Of a DNA stretch of 64,000 nucleotides, positions 35,462 through 48,436 are shown in pieces. Source of the DNA: Thunnus maccoyii (lineage: Eukaryota; Chordata; Actinopteri; Scombriformes; Scombridae). Made by a program: the position numbers and the translations under genes. Position 1 is the first letter of the stretch. Each line of letters opens with the position of its first letter. Below the pieces are notes generated by a model that searched no databases, was not told the DNA's origin, and worked only from the letters and a program-made list of their open reading frames with translations. The stretch lies in NCBI RefSeq assembly GCF_910596095.1, contig NC_056538.1, positions 16,044,501 through 16,108,500 of the forward strand, read 5' to 3'.

Positions 35462-38400
35462 TCTGGGAGCGCTCCTGTTCCCACCAATCATTTGATGTGC
35501 TTCTTTATCTCCAAAACAGACGCTTGCGGAGGAAAACAGACAATGGACAGAAGTGAATGTAACATCCAGCTGTAGTGTCTACTGGCAATGCAATCCTTGC
35601 AGCTGGCTTATAATACGAGTCTATCTGAGTCCTTTAATCTTATATATTTAACCTATTTTTAACCTTATAAACCATTAATGCCATCCATCCTAGATGTTTA
35701 GTCAGTGGGAGAAAATTATGTGTAAATCCAGTAAAGTGTCAGAATCTAATGGGAACATGTGCAGAATTTTTGAAATGTAGATGACAAGTGACAGCTCAGC
35801 TTGATACAAAGTGGATCAACAAGTCATCCGAATCAAACAACAAAACATGTTGTTCCATGTTCTCTAGAAGACACAGGCGTTCTCTGACCTGAAGCCGCTA
35901 GCAGCATGATGACATCATTTATTTACCAGTACCCTCCAAAACGGTTACAAATCAACTCTATCCTGTGGTTAAACTTCAGGCACAAAAACAACTTCTTTAG
36001 ATTTAGGGAAAGGTCATGGTTCGGGTTAAAATGACTGCGTCATCAAGGTTAGCGGATTTTTGTCGTCATGGTTACAGTAAGGAACACTTTAAGGTTAGGG
36101 AACGATTGCGGTTAAAAGAAACCAACATTGTCCGATCCACCCACCCCGACCTTCTCTCTACAGTCTTGAGTGTAAACAAATGTCGTTTTTGGCCATTTGC
36201 TGAAAGGAATGATGCTGTCGTTTCTCTTGAGAAGACAGTCTTAAGTGGATATTGGGCATTAGGAGCAGCAGCAGATTTAGTTAATAAATTTCCTGTTTCC
36301 TGTGTGTTAATGACAAAGTCACTTTTTAATTAGCAACAGCAAACACACACATCTTGAAATATGGTCACAAGCATTTGAATACCTTATTTTGAATCCATTC
36401 TGTGTAGTTAGTGGTAACCTACAGATTGATTTCTTTCACTCATGACATATAGTAGCTTATGGTCATGTCAGTTCAGCAGGAAAGACATACTTTAAGTTAT
36501 TGAATGTGTGCCAAACATTATCAGTGCATATAATCCACCTAATTACCACTAAAGTAAACGGAAGGTGAGATTACAGATTGTTTCTCGTCATACTAGGATC
36601 CATTGCTTTTAGTTGACCATGCAGAGTTGCAGCACACAGTAGGTATCCAGCCTTTTGATTTTAGACCATACGATTCTAAAAACAAACTCATTATTTCTCT
36701 GGATAGTTTGTCTTCTAGGCATATGGTGTAACAACGCTTGCACATGCTTGTGCTCACTGCTGTTTTAGTTGATGACCTTTCTCTGCTGTTTTACTTGTAG
36801 AACGAGACACAGCTCCTAGGCAGAGACTTTTTAATCAGAAGGTGAACAAGTTCAGCGTTCCCTTTAACAGAAAATGTTTTTGTTTACAGGTTGGGGGTTG
36901 TGGAATCTAATATTTGTGTGCTTGGTGTTCCTGATATGTTATGTTATATTCTTACAAAACCAGCACAAGAACAGCAAAATTTACCCCAGTCCCTCCCTCC
37001 AGTCAAGATAAACCCTTTGAGGCAGTTTTAATTAAATATACATATTAAGTGGCTGATGTGGGAGCTCTTAAAGTTTTCTCATAAATTATGCTGCCGTATC
37101 TTAACGGTTGCAACATTTTAGACTCTTTTTTTTTTTCATTTCTGGGAAGGAAGGAACACACGCACAGACACACACAAACGATGGTTGTGTGTGGTACAGG
37201 ATGAGATGAGACAGATGTGCATGAATAATGATGCATAATGGAAATCATCATTGTACTATACATCAGTGGGATTTATTATATACCATGTGAGGCCAGGAAT
37301 CCATACCTATTGGCTGGGACATGTATACAGGTCATAGATTATAATTTCGGATCAGCCTCCATGTGATGTGTGAAGGTTTTGACCTTTGATCGGAGGAAAT
37401 GTATTAATTTTGTATATATGTGACCCAGATTTCTTTGTGGCAGTATATCTGTTTTCAATTTGTTTAAGTTTTAAATTGATGACTCCTGATTCTCAACCAT
37501 GCTTTTTTCTATTTCCCAGTACAAGTTGCCATATTTACATTTATTTCTTAGGTTGTATGTTTTGGTCTTTAAGGGAATGAGGTTTTATAGTGCTGGGTTT
37601 ATTGTATCTTAGTGCCTCTATATCTTGTCCACAAACAGTTTTGAAACTTGACAGGAAATTGTGTGTACCTTGGCTGGGTTTAGGACAGACTGAAGAAGCT
37701 GATTTGGCCAAACCGAACAGGTATTAGTGCCCCACACCTCCACTCAGACAAGGCAATGTTTCAACCCAGTCTTCATCAAGTAAATTACCAACATGACAAA
37801 GAGCAAGGCATATATAGACACCAGAGTAGTTATGCCAACATCATCACAAACACAGTTTCTGGCAACAACCAACACCTGATCAGGATGAGCTCATTATCAA
37901 TGCCTGAAGAAAGTCACAAAAAACAGTCATAGTTCTCACAACAGTATATATCCAAAGAATGTCCCAATAATTAATGAATATTTGTTATATTTGTTAAAAT
38001 ATATACAATGAGAGAGATAAATGCAACATATTAAAACAAGACTTTGCAGATTTTTTTGTTTTCACAAAACCTTTTAATCAATATTTAAAGGAACAAATAG
38101 CCCATGGTTAAAAAGGACACAATTTAAACACCAATTCCAAGAGAAGGAAAAAAAAGAGAAAAGAGGAAAAAAGTGGGGCAACTTTGATTACCCAGTCACA
38201 TTATACTGTTCAAAAGCACTCCAATAAATAATCCTAGTCTCCTAAATCTAACTATGTTAGTGTCACTCGACACCTATAATCCAATGTACAGACACTCTGT
38301 TTTTTCTTTCATTTCATTTATTGCCATGCACCTGACCTAAAAATATCTCTAGCAAAGAGAGATATTTTTAATCTCTTTGATATTCCTCTCTGTTCATGTC

Positions 38401-38486
38401 TGCTTTGCAATGTATTTTGTAATTGCCTTCAAGAAGTCATTCATTTTCTGCTCTTTTTATAACATTAAAGGGTTTGGTCACTCAAA

Positions 38487-38532
<46 letters not shown>

Positions 38533-39258
38533 AAACCCCACTATATTTTCTCACTTGCGTCATGTGCTATTGATCCATACAGATACTTAAGATTTAATAT
38601 GCTGACATTTTAACTATAACATTTGCATCCCAATACATTGGGGGTGAATTAAATTTGAAGGCTGTTCAGAACTAAGTCTGTGAAACGTAAATGAAAATAT
38701 TTGTGATTTGGCTGAACTGGCCTCTTAATTGTTGAATTACTCATAAAGAAATCTCAGCTTCCCCATTCAATGGACCCTGAAAAAGCTATACATCTATGCT
38801 TATTTGTGTCATATTTTTCAGAATTTTTTCTGAGGCTCTCTCTTAACCCGAACTTAACTTGAGCAATATCAGATTTGACTTTTATTTCTCAACAGTCAAA
38901 GCACAAAGTGTGGCTTTAACATGCTGAAACACCCCCAAGTTAAAGGGTCAAATGCGGTTAAACCAGTCAGAGTGAAAACTGGAATTATTAATGGCCACTG
39001 AGCTGTCTGTTTGTGTCACAGACTGTGCAGCTTGTATGTGTTTGAGATGGAGACAGTCAATGTGCTTGTGTTGCTGTCTTTTTTGCAGTTAGCGCATGTA
39101 AAAAAACAAACAAACAAACAAACAAAAAAAACAGTACAGTCAGTTCATACACCTGAGTTCACCAACCTCGTGTCTTTGTGTGTGTAATGCAGGTGTCACA
39201 CCTCCAGAGTAAAGAGCTGGCAACAACACAAGCAACTAAAGGTGGAGGTGGTTTATTC

Positions 39259-39299
<41 letters not shown>

Positions 39300-41752
39300 A
39301 ATCAAAGCAAAAAGTGGAGCATGTACATGTATGTTTTCCTTTACTGAGTACATGGATGTTTTACGTTATTAATCCCAAGAAATATCTCCTCTGGGTGCTA
39401 TGGAGGCCCCCAAGGGACACACACATCCAACATAGACAAAAGTTGTGATTCATTATCTGCTTCACCTGTTTTTTTTCTTTTTCCCTGCTATCCTTTGTGT
39501 CTTTGTGTGTGTAAGTAAAGGATAACTTCTCTTTTCCCTATGAATGTGTGGCATGTGTCAGACTTTGTTAATCTATTGAGAATTAATCCCTTTGAGATGC
39601 TGATTTCTCTTCACACAGTACAGTAAAGCTGTCCTGAGACCAGGCACAGCTGTGAGGTTAACGTTCTAAACAGGACATGTTATTGTTCAGCCATGCCATC
39701 CTTATCATTGTACAATTTGTTGAAGGCCAGAAAGATCTCATTTTTAGCCTTTTAGAGACAAGAGAGGGTCATACATGCTTATATCACATCCCGGCTTGAC
39801 TACCGTAATGCCCTTTACGTTGGTGTTAGCCAGGCTTCCCTCTCTCGCTTACAGCTGGTCCAGAATGCTGCAGCTCGTCTTTTAACAGGAACACGCAAGC
39901 GAGAGCACATTTCCCCTGTACTGGCTTCCTTCCACTGGCTACCAGTACGTAGCTCCAACCTACCTCTCTGACCTCTTACAACCACACATCCCATCAAAGT
40001 CACTCAGGTCTGCTGACCAGTCGCTTTTGGTTGTGCCACACTCAAGGTTGAAGCACAGGGGTGATCGTGCCTTTGCTGTTATAGCCCCCAAACAAGTTGC
40101 CTCTGCATATTAGACTGACTCCCACACTGCCTGTTTTTAAATCCTATCTTAAAACTAATTTTTATTCCTCCGCTTTTAACTTGGTGTGTTAAAACCAAGA
40201 AATGTCTCTTTGTCTGTTAAACCGGTCTTTGCGTCTTAATTGTGTTTCCATGGCCTTTGTTATCATGATTGTACAGCACTTTGGTCAACTGTTGTTGTTT
40301 TTAAATGTGCTTTATAAATAAAAATTGATTTGATTTGATTTGAAGTAACCATCCAACATGACTCATAAATTCTCTATATTGGGCAGCCTTGTTCCCTAAT
40401 GATAGGAAAAACATTTGAAAGCGGTTTTAGAAGAATTATTTTTTACTTTTTGTTATTTATATTCTTACTTGTGTTATGGTTCGTAAATATCTGGACACAT
40501 AATGAAGATTAACTGACATGAAAAGCAAATGTCCAAAAAAATTTAGTTTAGCTCAGCAAATAACTTGGAAAACATGATTTCTAAAACTATTCTGTTAAAG
40601 AAAAATGTAACTGTTGTCATGTGTCATTTTGTGGTTCATTTGTATTGATTCTGTGTGTTTATAGCTGTGTTGTATTTGTTTCTAATAAAAATACAAAATA
40701 CATCTTACAAAGACACACCTGCTAGTCTGTATTGTAATATTCTGCATTTATTCTGGTTGATTCTTTCCTGAGTTAAAGTTAAATTTCGTCTTTCTGTCTC
40801 TTTCTCCGTGAAGTCTTGAGAAAGTTAGTCTGAATCACTGAACTGGAGTTTTCAGTCCTATCCATGGATTTACATTCAATTTATTCCAGACTTCTTACAA
40901 CCAGAACCAATGACATGCCTTTTGCTTTTCATTTATATATTGTTATAATGTCGGATAAGTATGTAAAACATGGTCAAAGGTCCAAAACTTGAGCTGAACA
41001 TATGTAAAAATGCTCCTTGCAAATCAAAAGGTCAGACTTCAACCTGCTCTGAATGCTTTGTTCAGAGCAACAATAACCTCTACTTCCTCTTCGAACTGAC
41101 GTCAGAATGTTGGCTAACACTCACAAACGGCCTTTGTTGCTAAGGTTGTTCACATTGTCCACTTGCATATTTTAGATCAGATTCAGGCTCAAACATGTAC
41201 AGATGTATTTGAGAAGTTGGCATTTTGAGTAAAGAACGATAAAAATAAGGGAAATCCAACTACTATATTATTATTGTTTGTTTACACAGCTTCCTGAACT
41301 TCAGACTTCCGAAAGCTGGCTAAGCAGAACAGAGTGGGCTCATCAGAAGCTAAAACGGCCTTTTTCAGACAGAGCCAGAACTGAGAGGCTGAGGGAAGGT
41401 TTTTGAACTGCAACTCATGCAAAGATATTCCAGCAGAGCCCCAGAATAAAAATACAGAGCTGGAAATGTGGATGATACACGCCCTTTAACAAACTTTAAT
41501 CTGAATTCCTCTGTCTTCCCTCTCTCCTGGTAGCATTTCCCGGCTGTGAGTGGGGCCTTCATGGATTCCCCATATAATGGCAACACGTCCTTGCAGACGT
41601 CCACCTCCAACCTCAACGCCAGCTACTCTCGACCCTCAGAAACAGAGGACGATGGTAAAGTGTCCAGTGACACCATCTGGCTGTGGATTGCTGTGCTGGC
41701 AACCATCGGCAACATAGTGGTGGTGGCTGTGGTTTGTGCCTGTGCCTTCTAA
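22404..41752 (+). CDS. C14orf132-like single-pass membrane microprotein, complete
   Basis: Exon 1 codes for only nine residues, MELSLMAAQ (22404-22430), and ends at a perfect donor, CAG|GTAAGG. Exon 2 (41534-41752, acceptor GGTAG) continues in phase 0 with HFPAVSGAFMDSPYNGNTS and ends ...DTIWLWIAVLATIGNIVVVAVVCACAF, TAA. The sum is 81 aa; human C14orf132 (about 83 aa) begins MDLSFMAAQ, has GAFMDSP at the same place, and ends in the same membrane helix with WIA..AT.GNIVVV. The N terminus is Ser/Asn/Thr-rich and the last 25 residues form one transmembrane helix with almost no tail. Function is unknown in vertebrates. The 19.1-kb intron contains only repeats and fragments as far as I can see. 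The gene is easy to miss because each exon alone looks trivial. Confidence 0.9.
24246..24589 (+). pseudogene. Tandem pair of exon-like units (PVQL..FDGK)
   Basis: Two segments, 24246-24319 and 24513-24589, share acceptor-like AGs and a common reading: YPVQLCRFDGKSLMIAIYP and NPVQLKEFDGKPHLIAIC. Both are open throughout, differ in length by exactly three bases and end in AATCAA or AATCAG; only the second retains a GT. They look like duplicated exons of an unrecognised gene or multicopy element, inserted in the c14orf132 intron. No flanking exons were identified. Confidence 0.35.
25455..25535. mobile_element. Interspersed repeat end with CCCACATGGG, copy 1
   Basis: The order GAATGAA, TTTATTATTGTGTCAT, CCCACATGGG (25507-25516), TTACAAGACAC matches the block at 28341-28405 in the same orientation. 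It is probably the 3' part of a non-LTR element; the class is uncertain. Confidence 0.5.
26440..26580 (+). mobile_element. L2-like LINE 3' tail
   Basis: Ends gtaaagtgctatataaataa followed by agttgatttgaataaat, the usual 3' terminus of teleost L2-type LINEs. Upstream sequence is too degraded to recognise. Confidence 0.55.
28341..28680. mobile_element. Interspersed repeat with CCCACGTGGG, copy 2
   Basis: Begins GAATGAATATTTATTTTCGTGTCAT and contains the palindrome CCCACGTGGG at 28384-28393, then TTACATGTCAC, paralleling the 25.5-kb copy. The AT-rich continuation to about 28680 may belong to the same element. Confidence 0.45.
28815..29115. mobile_element. MITE with long terminal inverted repeats
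   Basis: Left arm gagactaaatgcccttgcat...cttacccattatgcctt (28853-28891) is mirrored by aaggcatactgggtaagcat...aagggcatttaggctctc (29021-29065). Weaker pairing extends outward on both sides to a total arm of roughly 60 bp. The spacer holds CCTAACC-rich sequence. No coding capacity. Confidence 0.75.
29985..30300. mobile_element. Common teleost repeat (ttggctggattgccatgaaat type)
   Basis: ttggctggattgccatgaaa, tacagacattcgtggtctcc and gactttggtgatcccctgac are phrases of a very abundant fish repeat. Non-coding; the class is not determined here. Confidence 0.6.
31277..31324. repeat. Imperfect (CA)n microsatellite
   Basis: CA dinucleotides with a few interruptions; it explains the His/Thr-rich frames on both strands. 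Confidence 0.9.
34975..35195. mobile_element. Degraded fish repeat (aatcaattaatcattt...gttggagcccta)
   Basis: Contains acagaaaattaatcataaac and ends ttgttagttggagccctaaa, the typical end of a widespread vertebrate DNA-transposon-derived repeat. Confidence 0.5.
35395..35459. repeat. (TG)n microsatellite
   Basis: About 65 bp of TG/GT units with one GTTTG interruption near the start. Confidence 0.95.
35965..36185. mobile_element. Common fish repeat (caacttctttagatttaggg type)
   Basis: Phrases acaacttctttagatttagg, ggtcatggttcgggttaaaa and aaggttagggaacgattgcg belong to an abundant teleost interspersed repeat. The open frame over it is not a gene. Confidence 0.5.
38488..38527. repeat. (CA)n microsatellite
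   Basis: About 20 CA units. Confidence 0.95.
39262..39298. repeat. (GT)n(AG)n microsatellite
   Basis: About 14 GT units followed by four AG units. Confidence 0.95.
39720..40342 (+). mobile_element. L2-type LINE, truncated 3' end with reverse transcriptase remnant
   Basis: One frame from about 39798 reads DYRNALYVGVSQASLSRLQ, then LVQNAAARLLTGTRKREHI, then SPVLASFHWLPV. This is the characteristic C-terminal part of the reverse transcriptase of L2/CR1-clade LINEs. Downstream frames are broken by indels. The 3' end has tttataaataaaaattgatt followed by TTGAT repeats to 40342. The element is 5'-truncated and inactive, in the sense orientation inside the c14orf132 intron. Confidence 0.85.
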
Positions 41753-43780
41753 CAAGATGGAAGAGTGGAGCAAAAACACTGATGATAATGAGAAATATTG
41801 TATATCCTGAAAATATATTTTTCTTCAGAAATTATAAAAAAATAGCCTTACTTTTAGATTACTGAGCATGGATTTTTTAAGCTCTAGTTTGAGGTATGAC
41901 GGGGAATTGCATGGGATTCTTTTGGACACTTTTGACATTTTTTTCAACAAAGAGACAAAAGGAAAAATATTTAACTAAAATTCAAATAGGGAACACAAAA
42001 AAAATTAAATTATGAGGTTTTAGGTACAGTATTTACCTATTTATTTAAAGTGGTAAACAGGTTGATATAATGATCTGATAAAGAACTTTTTCTGTTCAGT
42101 TCTAAAGTGTAATATTATATATAATATATAAGAAAACCCAAAAAAATAAGGTTGAATATTTATTAAATAGATGCATCAAAAGGGACATCAACAATCAGAC
42201 AAAGAATACTGGAAAAGCCCAAACTCAGACCACACACAAACCAAAACGATACCCAGCACCACACACCCACCAATTCAGATAAACCAAATTAAGCCTATAG
42301 ATCTTTTTATGTTACCCAAAAAGCTTTCTTGACAATCCACTTTAAATTCAACCTCGTCATCCTATAAGAGCTCAGTTTCAGCTACAGTAAATGCCTTGCT
42401 CAAGGAGAGTTTCACTCTTTCACTTAACACACTCAGATTTTGTCAGCCTGATAGGCGATTTCAACCAGCACACTTTGAATAACAAGCCTTACATAAACAC
42501 TTTCACCTGAAACTGTTAGATGCCACCATAGTTTATTGTTAATTTTACCCCAATGTTACAGTGAAAAGTTTCCTTATTTAGCCATTTTTCATTTCCAATA
42601 TAATGCATGACCTGGACAAAACCACGTCAAATAGTTTAAAAACTCATGACAATTACTATTTTATTTAGGGCTTGTCCTTTTATGTAAGCTATATTCATCA
42701 GGCTTCCAGTTAAAATTAAGACCAGTAAAACTACTTGTCCTCAGACTTGCCTTCACGACTCTAAATGGGTCACAGTGATATTTATTTTAGCCTCCATGTG
42801 AACAGATTATTAACATTTTTTAATGAGCATCGGCCCCAGAGCAAAATACTAAATTTATTCATTTTGGATTCCAGGCTGAAAAAAGCTGTGGCCTTAACAG
42901 TGGTGGTACGATGCTTGCCAATGGTCAATTGGTTATGCAAGCCAAGCTGGTGTTATATAAACCCCTCCAGTTCTGTTTACACCGCAGGCAGAGGTCAGCG
43001 TCAGATCTACAAGGATTAGACAAGATCATAGCTTGATCTCTTAGTGGGATCAGAAGCCAGAAAGAGATCCACTGTTGAAACTGCACATGATTTAGATTGT
43101 GTGCGATTTAGTGGTTAGTGAAGTCAGAGCCCTGACCTGTGACAGACAGTGTGCAAAATGATGACCCTTGATCAAAGCGCTGAACTTCAACCTGTTCACT
43201 CAGATAACTGTCTAAAAAGTTATTACTTATTACTCCTCTTTTTTATTTTAGTCTTCTATTCTTACATTTTCCAGCACCTAGTTTATTTACCTGACTAATT
43301 CAAAGTATTCTGGCCAATGAGAGCAACTGACCATTCTCTAAATCCCACCCCCTGGTTACTGTTGCTATGCCAGTCAATCTGTCCATTTCTGCTCCCCAGA
43401 TTTTCAGTTTACAATGATGACACTGGCAAATTTACCACTTGAAATTCTTAGCAATTTTTGAAACAATGGATCTTTGATTTCATAGTAGACAAAAGCAGTT
43501 CCTCATTTTAAATGGCAATGGTCAATTTTGCCGGCTGAAATTACAGAGTGACAGCTGTCACTAGCTTTTGTCAGCTGTAGCTAACTAGTTAAGCTAATGT
43601 TAGCTCCATGAGTTGGTCAGACATGCTGTCTTTACCTCTCTAGCTGACTTCTTAATGTTTCAATGTTTTCATTTTAAAATAAGAACCCTGTAAAAGGGTC
43701 TATATTATGCTAAAGGACTGAAGCTATTTCATGTCATGTTGGAGTTACCGTAATTACAAGTTTCCGACTTGACTTGGAGG

Positions 43781-43807
43781 TTGACGTGAATGCTCGTTCA
43801 CGTCAAC
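43781..43807. repeat. Short inverted repeat GTTGACGTGAA...TTCACGTCAAC
   Basis: Eleven-base perfect arms around a 6-base loop. It contains TGACGT, a CRE half-site, on both arms. Confidence 0.85.
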
Positions 43808-46800
43808 ATCCTAATTACAACTGGGAAAATGGGATTTTTCTGAAAGCTCTGATATATCTGACTTGGCACTTAATAATATACCAAACAAACCAAACAAATA
43901 TGAAAGCCTCATGCCTGCCAAAGTCCTTTTCAATGTCAACGTATGGTATTTTAATCCCTCATATGACCAATTGTTATCATAGAACCTTCCTAAATTGTCA
44001 GATGACGTGAACGCTAGCAAGTCCTTAACATGGGAATCTTTCCACTCTTTTACATCCATCTGACATAGTGTGAACACGGCTTAAAGCTGCATGTCTAGTT
44101 ACGGTTGCTAAGCAATGATTGGACAATCATTGTTTGGGAGAGGGGTTTAGTGAACGGTCAGTTATGACGATCCCATACTGGGACAGCAGTTCCCATTTAT
44201 ATTTACATTAGTTGATGCCTCAGCAAATTGTAGTCTTACTGTCCACAAATATTTACACTAATAGGTCATTTAAAACCTCAAATTCAACTAGCACGCATGC
44301 CTTCCACTGGAAGAAAATGTAGCACCCTTAAAAAATCCAGAGGACACAAACGGCTGGGCAGTGATTGACCAGTGATTTGTTGAAATTTAACAAGCAAGGA
44401 AAGTCACGCAGGGATATTTCTCTCTGTCAGGGTTACTTTTGTGGCATTATAAGGAAAAATACATCATTAAAAAGGGCAATGCCATTCGCTTTCAGCTCCC
44501 CTCAAATCAATCTGAGATTGTTAGTGAAGAGATGAAATTTCATAAAGCTGATCCGGAAGAGGCAAATGAGTAAAAACAGTGAGGGTAGGAGAAGAAAAGG
44601 AAGAGAACATGGTGATTCAATATGACAAAGATGGGGCTAGACCAGGTCAGATGCAACCCAGTCTCACGTCAAAATGTGTAATAGCTATGTTGGTCCACAG
44701 CGCAAAATCTATTAGTTTCACAATAACGGCTCTAAAATTGTGAGAATCACATCATGTGACTGTCAAGTTTCTGTCTGTGAAAACAAACAAACAAATAAAA
44801 AAATGGCTGACATAACTTTTAGTCTCTTTAGTCTTTTAGTAGTGGAAAATCCATTTCAAGTTACTTTTCAGCATTAAAATGCATTTTGATAACATTTCTA
44901 GTGAGAAATGTGCATTTTATTTTAATTATCTTTGTTCAGTGAATGTATATGATGTTTAGTTTGTCAGTTATTACGAAGATTTTTTCAGGCTTTCTATCGT
45001 TGCTGTGGTGGTTGCTATGGACGCTGCTGTTGCTGAAACCACATAAGATAGTTTGTCTTTGTGTTGTGTAGTTACTTTAGCTGTTATGTTTTTGTGCCTA
45101 AAACTAAACAAATCTTAGCATAAAGCATCTCACCATAGATGTGTCAGGTCTGGAAATTGTTTTATTTTTACACTGGTGAGGCACTGACAAATGATGTTGT
45201 GTCACATCAGAAAATGCTACAAGTTAAAATTGAAATGTTTTGTTGTTTAATTTTGAGTTAACATTGTAGTTACTATGGTAGGCTATGTGAAAATTGAGCT
45301 TCTTTTGATTATACCCTGTACATTAAAACACTTCATCACTAGTAGCAGGTATATATGTTCTAATGTTATTTGTCATGCCACACAGTCTCAGATGACTTAC
45401 CAACATACTTTCGTGCATTATTTAATCCTGTCTAGTAAGGATGCATGCACCAAGTGCACATGTATGTGTTTCTACATACTGTATGCATTTGTATCTCTTG
45501 AGCTCCAGCCTGTGTGAGCTGCGTCGTCGTCCTGTCAGTCCTCTGCAGAGTAATGAACTGTAATGCGCTTCTTGTTCTTCCGGCCTGAGCTTCCTATCCG
45601 TTTTCCCTTTTTCCCTCACTTGCTCGATATCCCAGAGGGAAGCATCTCCCTGGTGACTATTAGAGCAGTCAGAGAGGATTTGATCTGTGTGGTTGACTTT
45701 ATAATAAGATGATACTGCTGACAGAATAGAACTAACTTTGGCTGTCAAAGACAAAGATAGATCTTAAAGGAGCAGACAGAAGGAGAAATGAGCTGAGAAG
45801 AATATGTAACATTAGTCACCAGAAATAAAAAGTGATGATGAGTGACACATGAGAGGAAAAAGGAGGAAGAGGAGGGGGAGGAGGAGGATATGGGAAAGAT
45901 AATGAGGAAGGAAATGCTCATTCTCATTCTTGCCATTAGTGCACTTAACCCAACTGACAAAGAAAGAGACATTAGATAAGAATATTTTTGAGGAAATGAG
46001 AGAAGAGATGACAGGTTTAGAGGGGTCAGAGGAAGAGAGGGGAGGAAAGCGGTGGCATAAGGACGGAGATGTTTGATGGAAAGAATAGTATTAATAGTAA
46101 TTATCATCATCCTCTCATGTCAGAATGAGTTAGTTAAGTACTGTAGATGTGAGAAGGACCTTAAAAGAGTGGAAATGAGAAGAAAGGACACATAAAAAGA
46201 GAAAAAAAATCAATGAAGAAGGAAAAGTAAAGGGTGCAGGAGTGAAGCAGTGGAAAGAGAGTGAGAGTAATTAATGTCAACTAATTTTAATTGCTTTATG
46301 TAAATGGAAGATTTTTTTTAAAGTCAGAAAAAAAAAAATCTCCTTTTCCCCACTTTTTCTGCCCAATGAAGTGTTATCACTCCTTAAATCAATACAAGGA
46401 AATGCTTGAAACTACTTGGATCTGGAAATTTAAAAAAAATAAAAAATTCTACCAAGGTATTTCTTTAAACGACATCTGAGAACACCAAACTATACCAATC
46501 CATATACCAGCTTTCTTACATTTGTTGCAGTCACAGTGCTTACATATTGGGATTAAAAACACAAATTAGAAAAAAAATACACTGAAAACCAGATATTTGA
46601 TAGAAAATATGCACTGCGTCATCTCTGATTCATTATATGCAAACTGTTAAATAATTTCACATGGATTATTCACAGAAAATGAACTAATCTCATACCCATA
46701 ATTGTGATTACAGGACATTTGCTGTAGCCCTCTGAGCCACCAGACAGAAATCTACACACTCTAACTAAAGCCCATGACAGAATTTAATCTTAGTTCTCCT

Positions 46801-48356
46801 CACCTACAAATACATACAATGTATATTCACAATAATTATGCTCCAGGGTGTGTTTGTGGTCTTTGTTTGGTCAGTCCAGGCTCAGGTGTCACTTTTCACC
46901 ACCACCTACGGTTTGTGTCTCATTCAACTCCCTCACTGTCCAATCAGCAGCCAGTTTCTGTGGAAGCATGGACCTATCAGCCAATTAGATATCCTCAGCG
47001 TGTTTATACACCCCAAACCCAATGGACTGCACAAAGGAGAAAGCATAAATTCTATCATGTGTTACTGTGGACAAGACAATCTACAGCACCTGTCTTTAAG
47101 GCAGTCAGGGGTTTCTTTAAATCCCTCCATCATCTCTACTGCTGAAAAGACCTGTACAGTCACACGGAGTGATGAATAACATCTCCGAACAGTCCTGCTC
47201 TCCGACTCCAGACGCTTGCAGCAACACAACCACCCAGGCAGAAGGTGAGAAATAATGTGAGTTAAACCATTTTCTAAACCAAGCTGTTGATGATAATAAA
47301 GATTTCTCACACTTGTTCTGTCATTGAGTAGGGTCTCAACAAAATATGCAATTACTGCAAAAATATAGCATATTGGAGTAATTGCATACTTTGGGTTTTG
47401 AACTTTACAGCATACTTTCAGGAAGAGTATCTACTGTGCATTATCCTTATTCACTTTTCTTTTTTGTCTGTCTTTTCTTCTTTCCAAAACCCCCCCAAAA
47501 CTGCTTACTAGCAGTACTGTAACATCACTCATTGAGAGGGATGAGCCAGGCTGCAGCAAGCATTAGTCACCTAGGGCCTCTCTACTCAAAGACCTAATTT
47601 TAGTTCATCTAAGAGATCATCGTCCCCTGCAGAAGTTTTCTTTTCTTTTTTTTTTTTTTTTGCATGAAATGCATGAGACAATTATTCTTAAATTTCAGAA
47701 ATGTCAAAATACACTTTTCCCCATGTTTTATTTTCATGATGTGTATATATAGTTTAGCATATAAATAAATGAACAATGTACTGTAAATGCAATACGTGTT
47801 GAAAATGTGCTTCAATTTGGGAATTGCATGATGAATCTTTTAGGGAGTTTTAAAAAAAAAGTTAAACAAAGAGATTGCATGCCTAGGCCCCCACGCAGCA
47901 CTTTAAATCCAGACTGGATATGAACCCAAGATGGCAGTATAACAAGACAAATGAACTGACAGAGGATCTGAGCAACAGAGAGTTCATCTCTGCTCCTCTC
48001 ACAGCCTGACCCCAAACACATCAATTCTGCGTTTGTCTTACAGCTTATCGGTTTGCTGGGTCACCACAAGTCAAGTTTTCCACACTAAGCAGTTTATCTA
48101 AGTCTCCTTTGAGGAATATATCCATCATTAGCTCTTTTTTATCATGTGCAGGATAAATCTAATCCAATTATTATTATTTAAAAAGTTCAGTTTGCAGCGC
48201 ATAATCCAATATATGCAGTGGTCTATCAATATTTTCTGTCATGTTTTGCCTTCTGCTATTTTCCTTTCATCTCTTCCTCTGTTGTCTCCTACATCCATCC
48301 TTTCATGCATGTGAGTGAGGCACCAGACCGTGAAGTCCACATTGTAAAACCCCTCT

Positions 48357-48358
<2 letters not shown>

Positions 48359-48434
<76 letters not shown>
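48359..48434. repeat. (AC)38 microsatellite
   Basis: An uninterrupted AC tract of about 76 bp, the longest perfect dinucleotide run in the window. Confidence 0.98.

Positions 48435-48436
<2 letters not shown>

Larger units (their letters stand above)
22431..41533 (+). other. 19-kb intron of the c14orf132 homologue
   Basis: AT-rich and repeat-laden. Apart from the elements listed separately (paired exon-like units at 24.2-24.6 kb, LINE tails at 26.4 and 39.7-40.3 kb, MITE at 28.8-29.1 kb, repeats near 30.1, 35.0 and 36.0 kb, microsatellites), I see no coding exon or structured RNA gene. Confidence 0.55.

Noticed and set aside
35994..36333. 105-residue open frame in the c14orf132 intron
   Set aside because: Mostly translated from a common fish repeat (ggttcgggttaaaa type); not a gene.
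45745..46110. Minus-strand 121-residue open frame
   Set aside because: Antisense of a purine-rich, GGA-type low-complexity tract; composition explains the open frame.
46774..47179. Overlapping plus-strand frames of 113-123 residues
   Set aside because: Two different frames are open over the same DNA, neither has a recognisable motif or splice context; likely chance.
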